This document shows positions 1-8,328 of a stretch of 18,173 nt of DNA, piece after piece. Both the position numbers and the translations under genes were made by a program. The stretch is from contig JAUVQZ010000025.1 in the NCBI GenBank assembly GCA_030597865.1, forward strand, positions 1 through 18,173, read 5' to 3'. The first letter of the stretch is position 1; each line of letters begins with the position of its first letter. This DNA comes from Pseudomonadota bacterium. Lineage in GTDB: Bacteria; Desulfobacterota; Desulfobulbia; Desulfobulbales; SURF-16. The notes below the pieces were generated by a model. The model saw only the letters and a list, made by a program, of their open reading frames with translations. It was not told where the DNA came from and did no database searches.

Positions 1-998
1 CCCATAATAACGGTGCGCAGGGGCTCCTTAGCCCTGACCATTTTAACCCCAAGCCTGTGGGCTAAAAAGGTGTCAATACCTGGCAGCAGACTGCCGCCGC
101 CAAGTAATAATGCCCCATCCTCCCTGGCATCTTTCCTGTGTTGAGCGGCTATTTTTGCAAGGGACTCCTTGAGAAAATCTGCCATAACCTCCAGGGGTTC
201 GTTAATGGCCTGCTGTAACCCCGTGCCCTCCACCTCAATGGGACGGGGGGCATTGGTCCGCATATCCTTGCCCATCAAGGAAAAAAAATGTCCTGATTGC
301 GGCAGGGCAGAACCTATGGCCTGCTTGCATTTTTCTGCCATGTTTTCACCAATATGGACGCCATAAGTATCCTTGAGATCCCTGATAATTGCATCATCAA
401 TGGCATCGCCGCCAAAACGTGTGACCCTGCTGAAGGTAACGGTGGAATTGATAATAACGGCCATCTCACAGGTACTGGCGCCAATATTAATTATCACCCT
501 GCCCCTGTTTTCACTGACATCAAGTCCTGCCCCCAGGGCTGCGGCCATTGCCTCAGAGAGGAAAAATATCTTTTTACAGCCCACCTCTTTTGCCAGCTCC
601 TTAAACCCTTTCTTTTCCCCTTCTGAAAGAGCTGTGGGTACTATAAAGACCACAACTGATTTCTTATTTTTCTTGCCAAAAATTTTTTTATAAAACTCGG
701 CAAGCATCAGCTTGGTTGCCGGGAAATCAACCATGATTCCATCCTTTAGGGGACGAAAAGACTTTATATGCTTGGGTGTTCTTCCCATAAATCCCTTGGC
801 CTCGCCACCAACAGCTATGGCCTTTTTATCCCAATAGTTGATCGCCACCACTGCTGGTTCATCAAGGATAATTCCACGGCCTTTCATATAGACAAGGGTA
901 TTGGCTGTGCCAAGGTCAATGGCCAGTTTCTTTGCAAATATGGCCATGTTTACATCCAGCTTATTGTTTTTAAATTTTTCATAATCCTGCGCGTACAT
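1..998 (-). CDS. Divergent MreB-like actin-family protein (3' end off window)
   Basis: About 332 codons are visible. MreB polymerises under the inner membrane and guides elongasome wall synthesis. The phosphate-1 loop DLGTANTLVY (about residues 28-37) is intact, as are the adenosine motif LLLGGGSLLPGID (about 297-309) and the IGSALP helix, and the order matches MreB. The phosphate-2 loop, normally DIGGGTTEVAV, reads NIGASTCEMAV (about 171-181), so the metal-associated Asp is Asn and two glycines are lost. The Glu of the EP motif is kept but the Pro is Ala (SEAMAAA, about 148-154). An in-frame stop lies about 10 codons upstream of ATG 998. Neither ATG 998 nor ATG 947 has a good Shine-Dalgarno, and 998 gives a 17-residue extension before the usual MreB start. 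About 20 C-terminal residues are missing at the edge. It is transcribed away from the putative origin. It could be the only MreB or a paralogue; whether mreC and mreD follow cannot be seen. Confidence 0.85.
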   Translation of the reverse strand, partial: MYAQDYEKFKNNKLDVNMAIFAKKLAIDLGTANTLVYMKGRGIILDEPAVVAINYWDKKAIAVGGEAKGFMGRTPKHIKSFRPLKDGIMVDFPATKLMLAEFYKKIFGKKNKKSVVVFIVPTALSEGEKKGFKELAKEVGCKKIFFLSEAMAAALGAGLDVSENRGRVIINIGASTCEMAVIINSTVTFSRVTRFGGDAIDDAIIRDLKDTYGVHIGENMAEKCKQAIGSALPQSGHFFSLMGKDMRTNAPRPIEVEGTGLQQAINEPLEVMADFLKESLAKIAAQHRKDAREDGALLLGGGSLLPGIDTFLAHRLGVKMVRAKEPLRTVIM

Positions 999-1602
999 TT
1001 TTTTTCTAAAAACTTTTTTTCACCAATGGGCATGGAGAGGCGATAATACCATCTCCCCTTGCCCAGACAATATTTTTATAAAAATATGCGCCATCGTCGC
1101 CCCTTAAACACCCCGCTTTTAGCCCTGTAAATCCCCCTGCCGAAAGGAGGCCTTTAAAGGAGTTTCTCCATCAGGGTGGAAAATCCAAAAAATGGCGTAT
1201 TTTTACGTATTTTTTCCCCTTTAACGTATTGAATTTTTTTTAATTTTCGTCTATTATTTCTCACAAATTAACTCCGCCTGTGAGACTATACTTTTTCAGC
1301 AATATATTATTGCTCTTATGCATCGTTTTTCACACAAATAAAATCTTCTTTTTTTACTGTTTAAAGCTTCTTGATAACCTGTTGATAAGTTTTTTAGGTC
1401 CTTTTGTCACAAATCTGCCAAGGTTTGTTTTTTGATTTTTTTTTGAATTATTTTAGATAGTTATGAAGACTATCAACATATCAACAGCCTTAATAATCAT
1501 AGTTTTTTAATTTATATATATTTACTACTTAACACCCCTTGATAAACCACCTCCACAGAAGGAAAAGTTTTCAAGGGCATTATTTTATGAGGAGCTGATC
1601 AC
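999..1602. other. Candidate replication origin (oriC) and divergent promoter region
   Basis: There is no gene in this roughly 600-bp gap. It is strongly AT-rich from about 1195 to 1545. Seen directly: a perfect 18-bp palindrome at 1070-1087; CGTATT at 1196, 1206 and 1225; TTGATAA at 1371-1377 and 1382-1388, 11 bp apart, and again at 1539-1545; TTTTTCACA at 1326-1334; TTATCAACA on the minus strand at 1380-1388; and a tandem TATCAACATATCAACA at 1471-1486. The last sites resemble DnaA boxes (TTATNCACA), two with one mismatch and the others with two, but there is no perfect box. The position immediately before dnaN and the AT-rich tract at 1500-1530 fit an origin with an unwinding element. It must also hold the promoters of both flanking genes; I could not pick a convincing -35/-10 pair. 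Confidence 0.42.
1070..1087. repeat. Perfect 18-bp AT palindrome
   Basis: ATATTTTTATAAAAATAT reads identically on both strands. It lies about 70 bp upstream of the MreB-like start. It could be a regulator site for that gene or part of the AT-rich origin architecture. AT-only palindromes also arise by chance in AT-rich DNA, so no function is assigned. Confidence 0.6.
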
Positions 1603-2733
1603 ATGTCCATCGTTGTCAATATTGCCAGGGATGATTTGTTAAATGGCCTTGCATCTCTACAAAATATAACGGCCAAAAAGGGAACCATCGCTATACTTTC
1701 CAACGTTCTTATAAGTACAGGAAATGATACTGTTGAGCTCACCTGTACAGATTTGGAGATAGGCCTGCGCTGCCGCCTACCTGCGGAAGTCATGTCCCCT
1801 GGAAGTATTACCCTGCCCTGTAAGAAGCTCTTTGAGATCATACGGGAGGCGGGCAGTGACCATATCCACATCGAGGAAACGGAAAAGAGCTGGGTCAAGG
1901 TCTCTGTGGAAACAGGGGATTATAATATCGCCGGCATGGAGAGTGACGAATTTCCTAATTTTCCCGAGTATGACCAGGAGAATCTTATTACTGTAGAGGC
2001 CGGTAAGCTCCAGGAACTCATTGATAAAACTATTTTTTCAATGGCAAGCGAGGGTGAGAGCCAATTTACCCTGACCAGTGTGCTTGTGGAGAGTAAGGAG
2101 AGGGATGGTGATAAATTCCTCCGTTTTGTCTCCTCAGATGGCCATAGGCTTTCTGTTATGCAGGTTCCCATGACTGCGGATATTGATTCCCTAAAAATCA
2201 ATAAAAACACCCTTATTCCCAAAAAAGGCGTCCAGGAGATGCGTAAATTCTGTGAAGGAATGGACGAGGTCTCTTTTGCCATTGAGGAAAAACAGGCCGT
2301 ACTGAAATCAGAAAACGATATCTTAATTATCCGCCTGATAAATGGGGATTTTCCAGATTATAAGCCCCTTATAGATGTCATTGACCGCGATAAATTTATT
2401 GAGATAGCCAAAGAACCCCTTATCCATGCCTTTCGGCGTATGAATCTCTTTGCTGAGGACAAGTTCAATATTGTTCAGTTTTCCCTGGTGGAAGGCAAGA
2501 TAGTCCTGTCATCCCAGTCCATGGACATTGGTAATGCCAGGGAGGATATAGAGGTCGCGTACAGTGGTGATGAAATAAAACTTGGTTTCAACGGCAAGTA
2601 TTTCATCGAAACCCTGTCAGCCATGAAGAGCGCTAAGGTTAGGGTCTATATAGCATCCAACGAGAGTCCCTGTATGATTCTTTCCGAGAATGACCCTGAG
2701 TTTATTTCCATCATTATGCCCATGCATTTATAG
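1603..2733 (+). CDS. dnaN: DNA polymerase III subunit beta (sliding clamp)
   Basis: The 376-residue product is the ring-shaped processivity clamp that holds DNA polymerase III, and other partners, on DNA. Its length is normal for the family (about 366-380). The three-domain clamp is recognisable: an N-terminal domain starting with DDLLNGLASLQNITAKKGTI and ILSNVLI, the GMESDEFPNFPEYD linker at the end of domain 1, FVSSDGHRLSV in domain 2, and the typical C-terminal MPMHL, equivalent to the MPMRL end of E. coli DnaN. ATG 1603 is preceded by GAGGAG about 10 bp upstream. In many bacteria dnaN follows dnaA directly; here the upstream neighbour is the gene-free candidate origin and a divergent MreB-like gene. 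gyrB follows after about 200 bp on the same strand. Confidence 0.99.
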   Translation: MSIVVNIARDDLLNGLASLQNITAKKGTIAILSNVLISTGNDTVELTCTDLEIGLRCRLPAEVMSPGSITLPCKKLFEIIREAGSDHIHIEETEKSWVKVSVETGDYNIAGMESDEFPNFPEYDQENLITVEAGKLQELIDKTIFSMASEGESQFTLTSVLVESKERDGDKFLRFVSSDGHRLSVMQVPMTADIDSLKINKNTLIPKKGVQEMRKFCEGMDEVSFAIEEKQAVLKSENDILIIRLINGDFPDYKPLIDVIDRDKFIEIAKEPLIHAFRRMNLFAEDKFNIVQFSLVEGKIVLSSQSMDIGNAREDIEVAYSGDEIKLGFNGKYFIETLSAMKSAKVRVYIASNESPCMILSENDPEFISIIMPMHL

Positions 2734-2845
2734 CTTCAGTTGGGCCCTTGACGGCTCAAAAGCCCCGCCCCGCCGGAGATGAGCGAAGACCTCGGGTGCA
2801 CCCCCCCAAGGGGGTATAAAAAAGAACCCTTAAAAAGTGAAAAAC

Positions 2846-2894
2846 AATAAGAAGTACCATGGGGTTCATCTACCTGTACTTCTTTATTTATTTT
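2846..2894 (+). terminator. Hairpin with T-rich tail in the dnaN-gyrB gap
   Basis: AAGAAGTAC at 2849-2857 pairs perfectly with GTACTTCTT at 2876-2884. Three more pairs follow across one bulge (2846-2848 with 2886-2888). The loop is 18 nt, and the 3' arm runs into TATTTATTTT. This could be a weak intrinsic terminator for dnaN or an attenuator in the gyrB leader. The rest of the dnaN-gyrB gap contains C/G-rich runs but no gene. A related hairpin lies before gyrA. Confidence 0.45.
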
Positions 2895-2932
2895 AACCCC
2901 TATAACTTCTTTACCTAAAAGAGGAACACACT

Positions 2933-5335
2933 TTGTCAGAAGAAACCAAACAGGATTATGATGCTGAACAGATCAAGGTTCTATCAGGCCTTGAGGGCGT
3001 ACGCATGCGTCCTGCCATGTATATCGGCAATACCCATGAGGAAGGCCTGCATCATCTTATCTATGAGGTGGTGGACAACTCCATTGACGAGGCCCTGGCC
3101 GGTCATTGTAATCAGATAAGGGTTGTTTTCCACAAGGATGAATCCGTTTCCGTGGAGGATAACGGCCGTGGTATTCCCACTGATATCCATCCCTCTGAAG
3201 GGGTTTCCGCCCTGGAACTGGTTATGTGTACCCTCCATGCCGGTGGTAAGTTCGATCACTCAAGTTACAAGGTTTCCGGCGGCCTGCATGGTGTAGGTGT
3301 TTCGGTGGTGAACGCCCTTTCCCTGTGGACCAAGGCCATTGTCCACAGAAACGGCAAGATTTGTGAGCAGACCTATCGGTATGGCATTAAAGATGGCGAT
3401 GTTACTGAAACTGGTACCACCACTAAAAACGGTACCATCATCACCTTCATGCCGGATCCGGGTATATTTAAAGAAACCACCATCTTCAAATATGAGATTA
3501 TCCAGACCCGTCTGCGCGAACTTGCCTTTCTAAATAAGGGGGTGAAAATACTCCTGAAGGACGAGCGTACCGGTGCTGAGGATGAGTATCACTTTAAGGG
3601 CGGCATCGTCTCCTTTGTCGATTATCTCAACCGAAACCGCACCGTCCTTAACCAGAATCCCATCTATCTCAGCGGCGAAAAGGATAATGTCGAGGTGGAG
3701 ATAGCCTTCCAGTATTTTGACGGCTATTCCGAACGTCTCTTTTCCTTTGTTAATAATATCAACACCAGGGAAGGCGGCACCCATGTCGCTGGTTTTCGCG
3801 GGGCGCTTACCAAGTGTATCAACCGCTACGCCAGTGATGATATCGTTCCCAAGAATCTCCAGGCCAAGATGAGTGGTGATGACGTGCGCGAGGGTATTAC
3901 CTGCATTGTTTCCGTGCGTGTGCCCAATCCGCAGTTTGAAGGCCAGACCAAGACCAAGCTCGGTAATGGCGAGGTAAAGTCCATTGTCGAGTCGATCTGC
4001 AACGAAAAGTTGTCCATATTTCTTGAGCAGAATCCCCAGGAAGCCAAGAAGATCCTCTCCAAAACCGTGGATGCCATGCGGGCCCGTGATGCGGCCCGTA
4101 AGGCCCGGGATCTGACCCGTAAGAAGGGGGCCGGCATTGATCTGCTCATGGCCGGCAAGCTTGCCGAGTGCCAGTCGAAAAACCCGGAAGAGCGCGAGAT
4201 ATTCCTGGTGGAGGGTGATTCCGCCGGTGGTTCCGCCAAGCAGGGCCGGGACCGATCCAATCAGGCCATCCTGCCCCTACGCGGCAAGATTCTCAATGTT
4301 GAAAAGGCCCGTTTTGACAAGATCCTCTCCTCAGAAGAGATTAAGCAGATTATCTCCGCCCTGGGCACCGGCATTGGCAAGGATGATTTTGATGTGGAAA
4401 AGCTGCGTTACCACAAGGTCATCATCATGACCGATGCCGATGTGGACGGCGCCCATATCCGCACCCTGCTGCTGACCTTCTTCTATCGCCAGATGCCCCT
4501 GTTGGTGGAAAATGGCTTTATCTATATTGCCCAGCCCCCCCTATATCGCCTCGGCCGTGGCAAGAAGGAGAAGTATTTTGCCGATGACCCGGAGTTAAAC
4601 GAGTATCTCTTTAAGCAGGCCAGTGAGAATTTCAGCGTTGAGATGGAGACCAAAAAGGAGGTTGTCAGCAATGATGACCTGGTGGCCATGCTCAAAAATC
4701 TCTCCCTCTACCGTAAGCTCCTTGATTACCTGCAACGCCTCAATATCTGGGATGAGATGGTCGCCTTCTTTCTCGATGAGGAGATCACCACAGCCGACCA
4801 GTTTGACGACCAGGATTTTGTGGAAGGGCTGCGCACCAAGATGAAGGAGATGAACATCTCGGTGGGCAATATTCGTCCCTGCCGCTGGAAGCCCAGCTGC
4901 TACGAGTTTGATGCGGCCATGAAAGACAAGGCCCATATCTTTTTCACCGTGGGCCCGCAGATACCGCTGATCAACGAGTACAGGGCCGCCATCAAACTCT
5001 ACCCGCAGATAAAGAAGTACCTAAAGGAGACCTTTGTTATCAAGGTAGGTGATCGGCAGATCCAGGCCCCGGACTGGGATGAGCTGCTCACCTCTATCAA
5101 GGCAGAGGGCTTTCGCGGCTCACATCTCCAGCGCTACAAGGGTCTTGGTGAGATGAATCCGGAACAGCTATGGGACACCACCATGGATCCACAACACCGG
5201 GTTCTGCTGCAGGTCAATATCAAGGATGCCGAGGCAGCCGACGATATCTTCACCACCCTCATGGGTGACAAGGTGGAGCCCCGCCGGGATTTCATCTACA
5301 ACCACGCCCTGGAAGTGTCGGAAATAGATATCTAA
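2933..5335 (+). CDS. gyrB: DNA gyrase subunit B
   Basis: The 800-residue ATPase and TOPRIM subunit of gyrase introduces negative supercoils together with GyrA. The GHKL ATPase carries the N-box YEVVDNSIDEAL (catalytic Glu about 45, Asn about 49), EDNGRGIP (about 75-82) and SGGLHGVGVSVVN (about 115-127). The TOPRIM domain has EGDSAGGSA (Glu 427) and TDADVDG (Asp 501, 503 and 505). After it comes the extra segment of about 150-170 residues found in Gram-negative GyrB, and then the end motif LQRYKGLGEMNPEQLW. The length is close to E. coli GyrB (804), and this rules out the shorter ParE. The start is TTG 2933, with GAGGA about 7 bp upstream; no in-frame ATG precedes the conserved YDAEQIKVLSGLEGVR. 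gyrA follows after 83 bp. Confidence 0.99.
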   Translation: MSEETKQDYDAEQIKVLSGLEGVRMRPAMYIGNTHEEGLHHLIYEVVDNSIDEALAGHCNQIRVVFHKDESVSVEDNGRGIPTDIHPSEGVSALELVMCTLHAGGKFDHSSYKVSGGLHGVGVSVVNALSLWTKAIVHRNGKICEQTYRYGIKDGDVTETGTTTKNGTIITFMPDPGIFKETTIFKYEIIQTRLRELAFLNKGVKILLKDERTGAEDEYHFKGGIVSFVDYLNRNRTVLNQNPIYLSGEKDNVEVEIAFQYFDGYSERLFSFVNNINTREGGTHVAGFRGALTKCINRYASDDIVPKNLQAKMSGDDVREGITCIVSVRVPNPQFEGQTKTKLGNGEVKSIVESICNEKLSIFLEQNPQEAKKILSKTVDAMRARDAARKARDLTRKKGAGIDLLMAGKLAECQSKNPEEREIFLVEGDSAGGSAKQGRDRSNQAILPLRGKILNVEKARFDKILSSEEIKQIISALGTGIGKDDFDVEKLRYHKVIIMTDADVDGAHIRTLLLTFFYRQMPLLVENGFIYIAQPPLYRLGRGKKEKYFADDPELNEYLFKQASENFSVEMETKKEVVSNDDLVAMLKNLSLYRKLLDYLQRLNIWDEMVAFFLDEEITTADQFDDQDFVEGLRTKMKEMNISVGNIRPCRWKPSCYEFDAAMKDKAHIFFTVGPQIPLINEYRAAIKLYPQIKKYLKETFVIKVGDRQIQAPDWDELLTSIKAEGFRGSHLQRYKGLGEMNPEQLWDTTMDPQHRVLLQVNIKDAEAADDIFTTLMGDKVEPRRDFIYNHALEVSEIDI

Positions 5336-5362
5336 CAGAAAGAATTAAAGAAGTTAGAGAAG

Positions 5363-5392
5363 TTAAAGAATATGGATTCATCCTTCTTTATT
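5363..5392 (+). promoter_or_regulatory. Small hairpin in the gyrB-gyrA gap, related to the one before gyrB
   Basis: TAAAGAA (5364-5370) pairs with TTCTTTA (5384-5390), and an inner GGA/TCC pair encloses a TTCA loop. It shares ATGG..TTCATC and TTCTTTATT with the dnaN-gyrB hairpin. Its role is unknown: it could tune gyrA expression, terminate or process the transcript, or be a dispersed repeat. The sequence just before gyrA ATG 5419 has only a weak purine-rich Shine-Dalgarno (AAAGAAAA). Confidence 0.4.
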
Positions 5393-5418
5393 CACTGTAA
5401 ATTATAGCAAAGAAAAAT

Positions 5419-7914
5419 ATGACAACTGACGAGCAAGCATCCCAACCCACCATCAGTATCGAGCAAGAGCTCAAGAAATCCTATCTTGACTATGCCATGA
5501 GTGTCATCATTGGCCGAGCCTTACCCGATGTCCGTGACGGTCTGAAACCGGTCCATCGCCGGGCCCTCTTTGCCATGCGGGAGCTCAGTAATTACCATAA
5601 CCGGCCCTATCTGAAATCTGCCCGTATTGTCGGTGATATCATTGGTAAGTATCATCCCCATGGTGATACGGCCGCCTACGACACCATTGTCCGCATGGCC
5701 CAGGATTTTTCCATGCGCTACCAGCTGGTGGACGGTCAGGGTAACTTCGGTTCGGTGGATGGTGATTCCGCTGCTGCCATGCGTTATACCGAGGCGCGGA
5801 TGACCAAGCTTGACCAGGAGATCATCGCCGACCTGGACAAGGACACCGTGGATTTTGTCCCCACCTACGATAACTCCATGATCGAACCATCGGTTATGCC
5901 CACCAAGGTTCCCAATCTGCTGATCAACGGTTCCTCCGGTATTGCCGTTGGTATGGCCACCAATATCCCCCCCCATAATATTACCGAGGTGGTGAACGGC
6001 CTGATGGCCATGATTGACAACCCCAATATTACGGTCAATCAGCTCATGGAGCATATCACCGGTCCTGATTTCCCCACCGGCGCCTTTATCTGCGGCCGGG
6101 CCGGCATCCGGGAGGCCTATGAAACAGGGCGCGGTTCCGTACTGATGCGGGCCAAGACCCATATTGAAAAGAGCAAGAAGGCAAACAGGGAGTCCATCGT
6201 CATCACCGAGATTCCCTATATGCAGAACAAGGCCAAACTCGTTGAGAAGATCGCTGAGCTCATCAAGGATAAGCGTATTGAGTCCATCTCCGCCCTGCGC
6301 GATGAGTCTGACCGCCATGGTATGCGCATAGTCATTGATCTCAAAAAGGATGAGATTGCCGAGGTGGTGATCAACCAGCTCTATAAGATGACACCGCTGC
6401 AGAGGAGCTTTGGTATCATCCTGCTCTCCATCGTTAACCAGAAGCCGGAGATCCTCAACCTCAAGCAGATTCTTGAGCATTTTATCCTCCATCGCAAGAC
6501 CGTGGTTTACCGCCGTACCGCCTTTGAGCTCAAAAAAGCGGCGGCCAAGGCCCATATCCTCGAGGGTCAGAAGATTGCCCTGGATAATCTTGACGAGGTC
6601 GTCGCCCTGATCAAGGCCTCAGCCAATCCGGCCGAGGCCCGTACCGGACTGATGGAGCGCTTTAAGCTCTCCGAGAACCAGGCCCAGTCCATTCTCGATA
6701 TGCGCCTCCAGAAACTCACCGGCCTTGAACGCGACAAGATCCTCAATGAACTCAAAGAGCTGCTGGAAAAAATTGCCTGGTTTGAAAAGGTGCTCGCCGA
6801 TGAGGGACTGGTCATGGATATCATCCGTGGTGAGTTCAATGAGATCATCGAACAGTATGGTGACGATCGTCGTACCGAGATCATTGACGCCCCGGATGAG
6901 ATCCTGCCCGAGGACCTCATCCAGCAGCAGGACATGGTGGTAACGGTTACCCATGCCGGCTATATCAAGCGTAATCCCGTTGATCTCTATCGTTCCCAGC
7001 GCCGGGGCGGTAAGGGGGTGAAGGGCATCAATGCGGTGGAGGATGATTTTGTCAACAACCTCTATCTGGCCTCCACCCATGATGCCTTCCTCTTTTTCAC
7101 CAATTACGGCAAGGTGTTCTGGCGTAAGGTCTATGAGATTCCCCAGGCCAGCCGTATTGCCCGGGGCAAGGCCATTGTTAATTTCCTCGAGCTGGCTGAG
7201 GGTGAGAAGCTGGCCGCCATCCTGCCCATCAAGTCCTTTGCCATGGAGGAGGGTGAGGAGTATGTCCTCATGGTCACCAAGAAGGGCGTGGTGAAAAAGA
7301 CCATTCTCTCCGAATTTGCCCGCCCCATGCGCAAGGGTAAGATCGCCCTCAAGATCCGAGAGGATGAGGAGATTATCACCGCTGCCGTTACCAACGGCGA
7401 CAACGAGGTGTTCCTGCTGTCCAGAAACGGTATGTCAGTGCGTTTTATTGAAACGGATGTCCGGGCCATGGGCCGCACGGCAAGTGGTGTGCGCGGTATC
7501 CGTCTGGCTGAGGATGACGAGGTGGTTGCGGCCGAGGTTCTTAACCGCGAGGAATCAATCCTGGTGGTCACTGAAAACGGCTATGGTAAACGAAGCCCGG
7601 TTGACGAATACCGGATCACCAAGCGCGGTGGTAAGGGCGTCCGGGCCATTAAGCCCAGTGAGCGCAACGGCAAGGTGGTCAAGGCCTGTCAGATCACCGA
7701 TGGGGATGAGATCATGCTCATCACCGATGGTGGTAAGATTATCCGGATGAATATGGATAATATGCGGGTCATCGGCCGTAATACCAAGGGTGTGCGGATG
7801 ATTAAGCTTGGTGATAATGAGAAGGTGGTGGCCATGGATATGGTGCCGCCGGATAGTGGCAGTGATGGGGATGATATTGAGGATGTTGAGGATGAAGGGG
7901 GCGGTGAAGAGTAA
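5419..7914 (+). CDS. gyrA: DNA gyrase subunit A
   Basis: The 831-residue product is the DNA breakage-reunion and wrapping subunit of gyrase. The N-terminal core starts with SYLDYAMSVIIGRALPDVRDGLKPVHRR (read in two parts, about 21-48). The catalytic Tyr is in AMRYTEARM at about residue 123. The quinolone-resistance region reads GKYHPHGDTAAYDT, with Thr 84 and Asp 88 at the positions equivalent to E. coli Ser83 and Asp87; Thr is a natural variant there in several wild-type species. The C-terminal pinwheel carries the GyrA box QRRGGKG at 527-533, which separates it from ParC. It ends in an acidic, glycine-rich tail (about 812-831). The length is slightly below E. coli GyrA (875). Probably expressed with gyrB, although each gap holds a hairpin. 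Confidence 0.99.
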   Translation: MTTDEQASQPTISIEQELKKSYLDYAMSVIIGRALPDVRDGLKPVHRRALFAMRELSNYHNRPYLKSARIVGDIIGKYHPHGDTAAYDTIVRMAQDFSMRYQLVDGQGNFGSVDGDSAAAMRYTEARMTKLDQEIIADLDKDTVDFVPTYDNSMIEPSVMPTKVPNLLINGSSGIAVGMATNIPPHNITEVVNGLMAMIDNPNITVNQLMEHITGPDFPTGAFICGRAGIREAYETGRGSVLMRAKTHIEKSKKANRESIVITEIPYMQNKAKLVEKIAELIKDKRIESISALRDESDRHGMRIVIDLKKDEIAEVVINQLYKMTPLQRSFGIILLSIVNQKPEILNLKQILEHFILHRKTVVYRRTAFELKKAAAKAHILEGQKIALDNLDEVVALIKASANPAEARTGLMERFKLSENQAQSILDMRLQKLTGLERDKILNELKELLEKIAWFEKVLADEGLVMDIIRGEFNEIIEQYGDDRRTEIIDAPDEILPEDLIQQQDMVVTVTHAGYIKRNPVDLYRSQRRGGKGVKGINAVEDDFVNNLYLASTHDAFLFFTNYGKVFWRKVYEIPQASRIARGKAIVNFLELAEGEKLAAILPIKSFAMEEGEEYVLMVTKKGVVKKTILSEFARPMRKGKIALKIREDEEIITAAVTNGDNEVFLLSRNGMSVRFIETDVRAMGRTASGVRGIRLAEDDEVVAAEVLNREESILVVTENGYGKRSPVDEYRITKRGGKGVRAIKPSERNGKVVKACQITDGDEIMLITDGGKIIRMNMDNMRVIGRNTKGVRMIKLGDNEKVVAMDMVPPDSGSDGDDIEDVEDEGGGEE

Positions 7915-7934
7915 GTCCTCGGCCGGATTGGACA

Positions 7935-8279
7935 ATGGCTGAATTGGCAAGAATACTTCGGCCGGGTGGAATGCTGTTAATCGCCGTTCCAATAGTTCCA
8001 AAAGGTATTTCACATATTCGGGAAAGGCAATTTGCCCGGGAGTTGAAAAGCGGCAAACGCAAGGACGGGCACCATATCCATGCTTTCTGGCCGACAAGGG
8101 CCCGTCAACTAGCTACAGATGCTGGGTTTCAGGTAGAGTTTACCTCTGGCGCATACCTGTTGCGCAAGCAGGGGAGTTGGATAGAAAACTCTAAGGTTTG
8201 GACTCGAATCAACCAGTTTCTGGGAGCCTGCTTTCCTGCATTGAGCCAGGAATTTTATATGCAGCTCCGAAAAATTTAG
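7935..8279 (+). pseudogene. C-terminal remnant of a class I SAM-dependent methyltransferase
   Basis: The 114-codon ORF begins with AELARILRPGGMLLIAVP, the late part of a Methyltransf_11-type Rossmann fold (post-motif III). It ends with RINQFLGACFPAL and YMQLRKI, typical of the C-terminus of such enzymes. Motif I, which binds S-adenosylmethionine, and the whole N-terminal half are absent, so catalysis is not expected. In the same frame a TGA lies at 7905-7907, inside the end of gyrA, so the reading frame cannot extend further upstream. ATG 7935 has no good Shine-Dalgarno. The simplest reading is a gene truncated by a deletion or insertion whose breakpoint is at or just after the gyrA stop. A functional small protein cannot be excluded. 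Confidence 0.6.
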
Positions 8280-8301
8280 GGTTATACCCGTCTGGCAGGA
8301 T

Positions 8302-8328
8302 AAAGGCCCCCGTGATTAATGGCCTTTT
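8302..8328 (+). terminator. Possible terminator between convergent genes
   Basis: AAAGGCC (8302-8308) pairs with GGCCTTT (8321-8327) around a 12-nt loop, ending in four Ts. It lies downstream of the methyltransferase remnant and of gyrA on the plus strand, and beyond the end of the ligase gene on the minus strand. The short T-run and large loop make it a weak candidate. Confidence 0.35.

Noticed and set aside
169..1046. Plus-strand open frames over positions 169-1046
   Set aside because: They are shadows of the MreB-like gene on the minus strand, whose conserved motifs run through the same bases.
2804..2817. ACCCCC/GGGGGT hairpin after dnaN as a terminator
   Set aside because: It is followed by ATAAAAAAG rather than a T-run on the plus strand, and no minus-strand gene ends there.
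3826..4260. Antisense frames opposite gyrB, including this 144-codon one
   Set aside because: They have no domain match and run opposite the conserved TOPRIM region.
5521..6555. 344-codon open frame antisense to gyrA
   Set aside because: It lies wholly opposite a highly conserved gene, has no recognisable domain or ribosome site, and its Gly/His/Ile-rich composition is what the reverse of biased gyrA codons gives.
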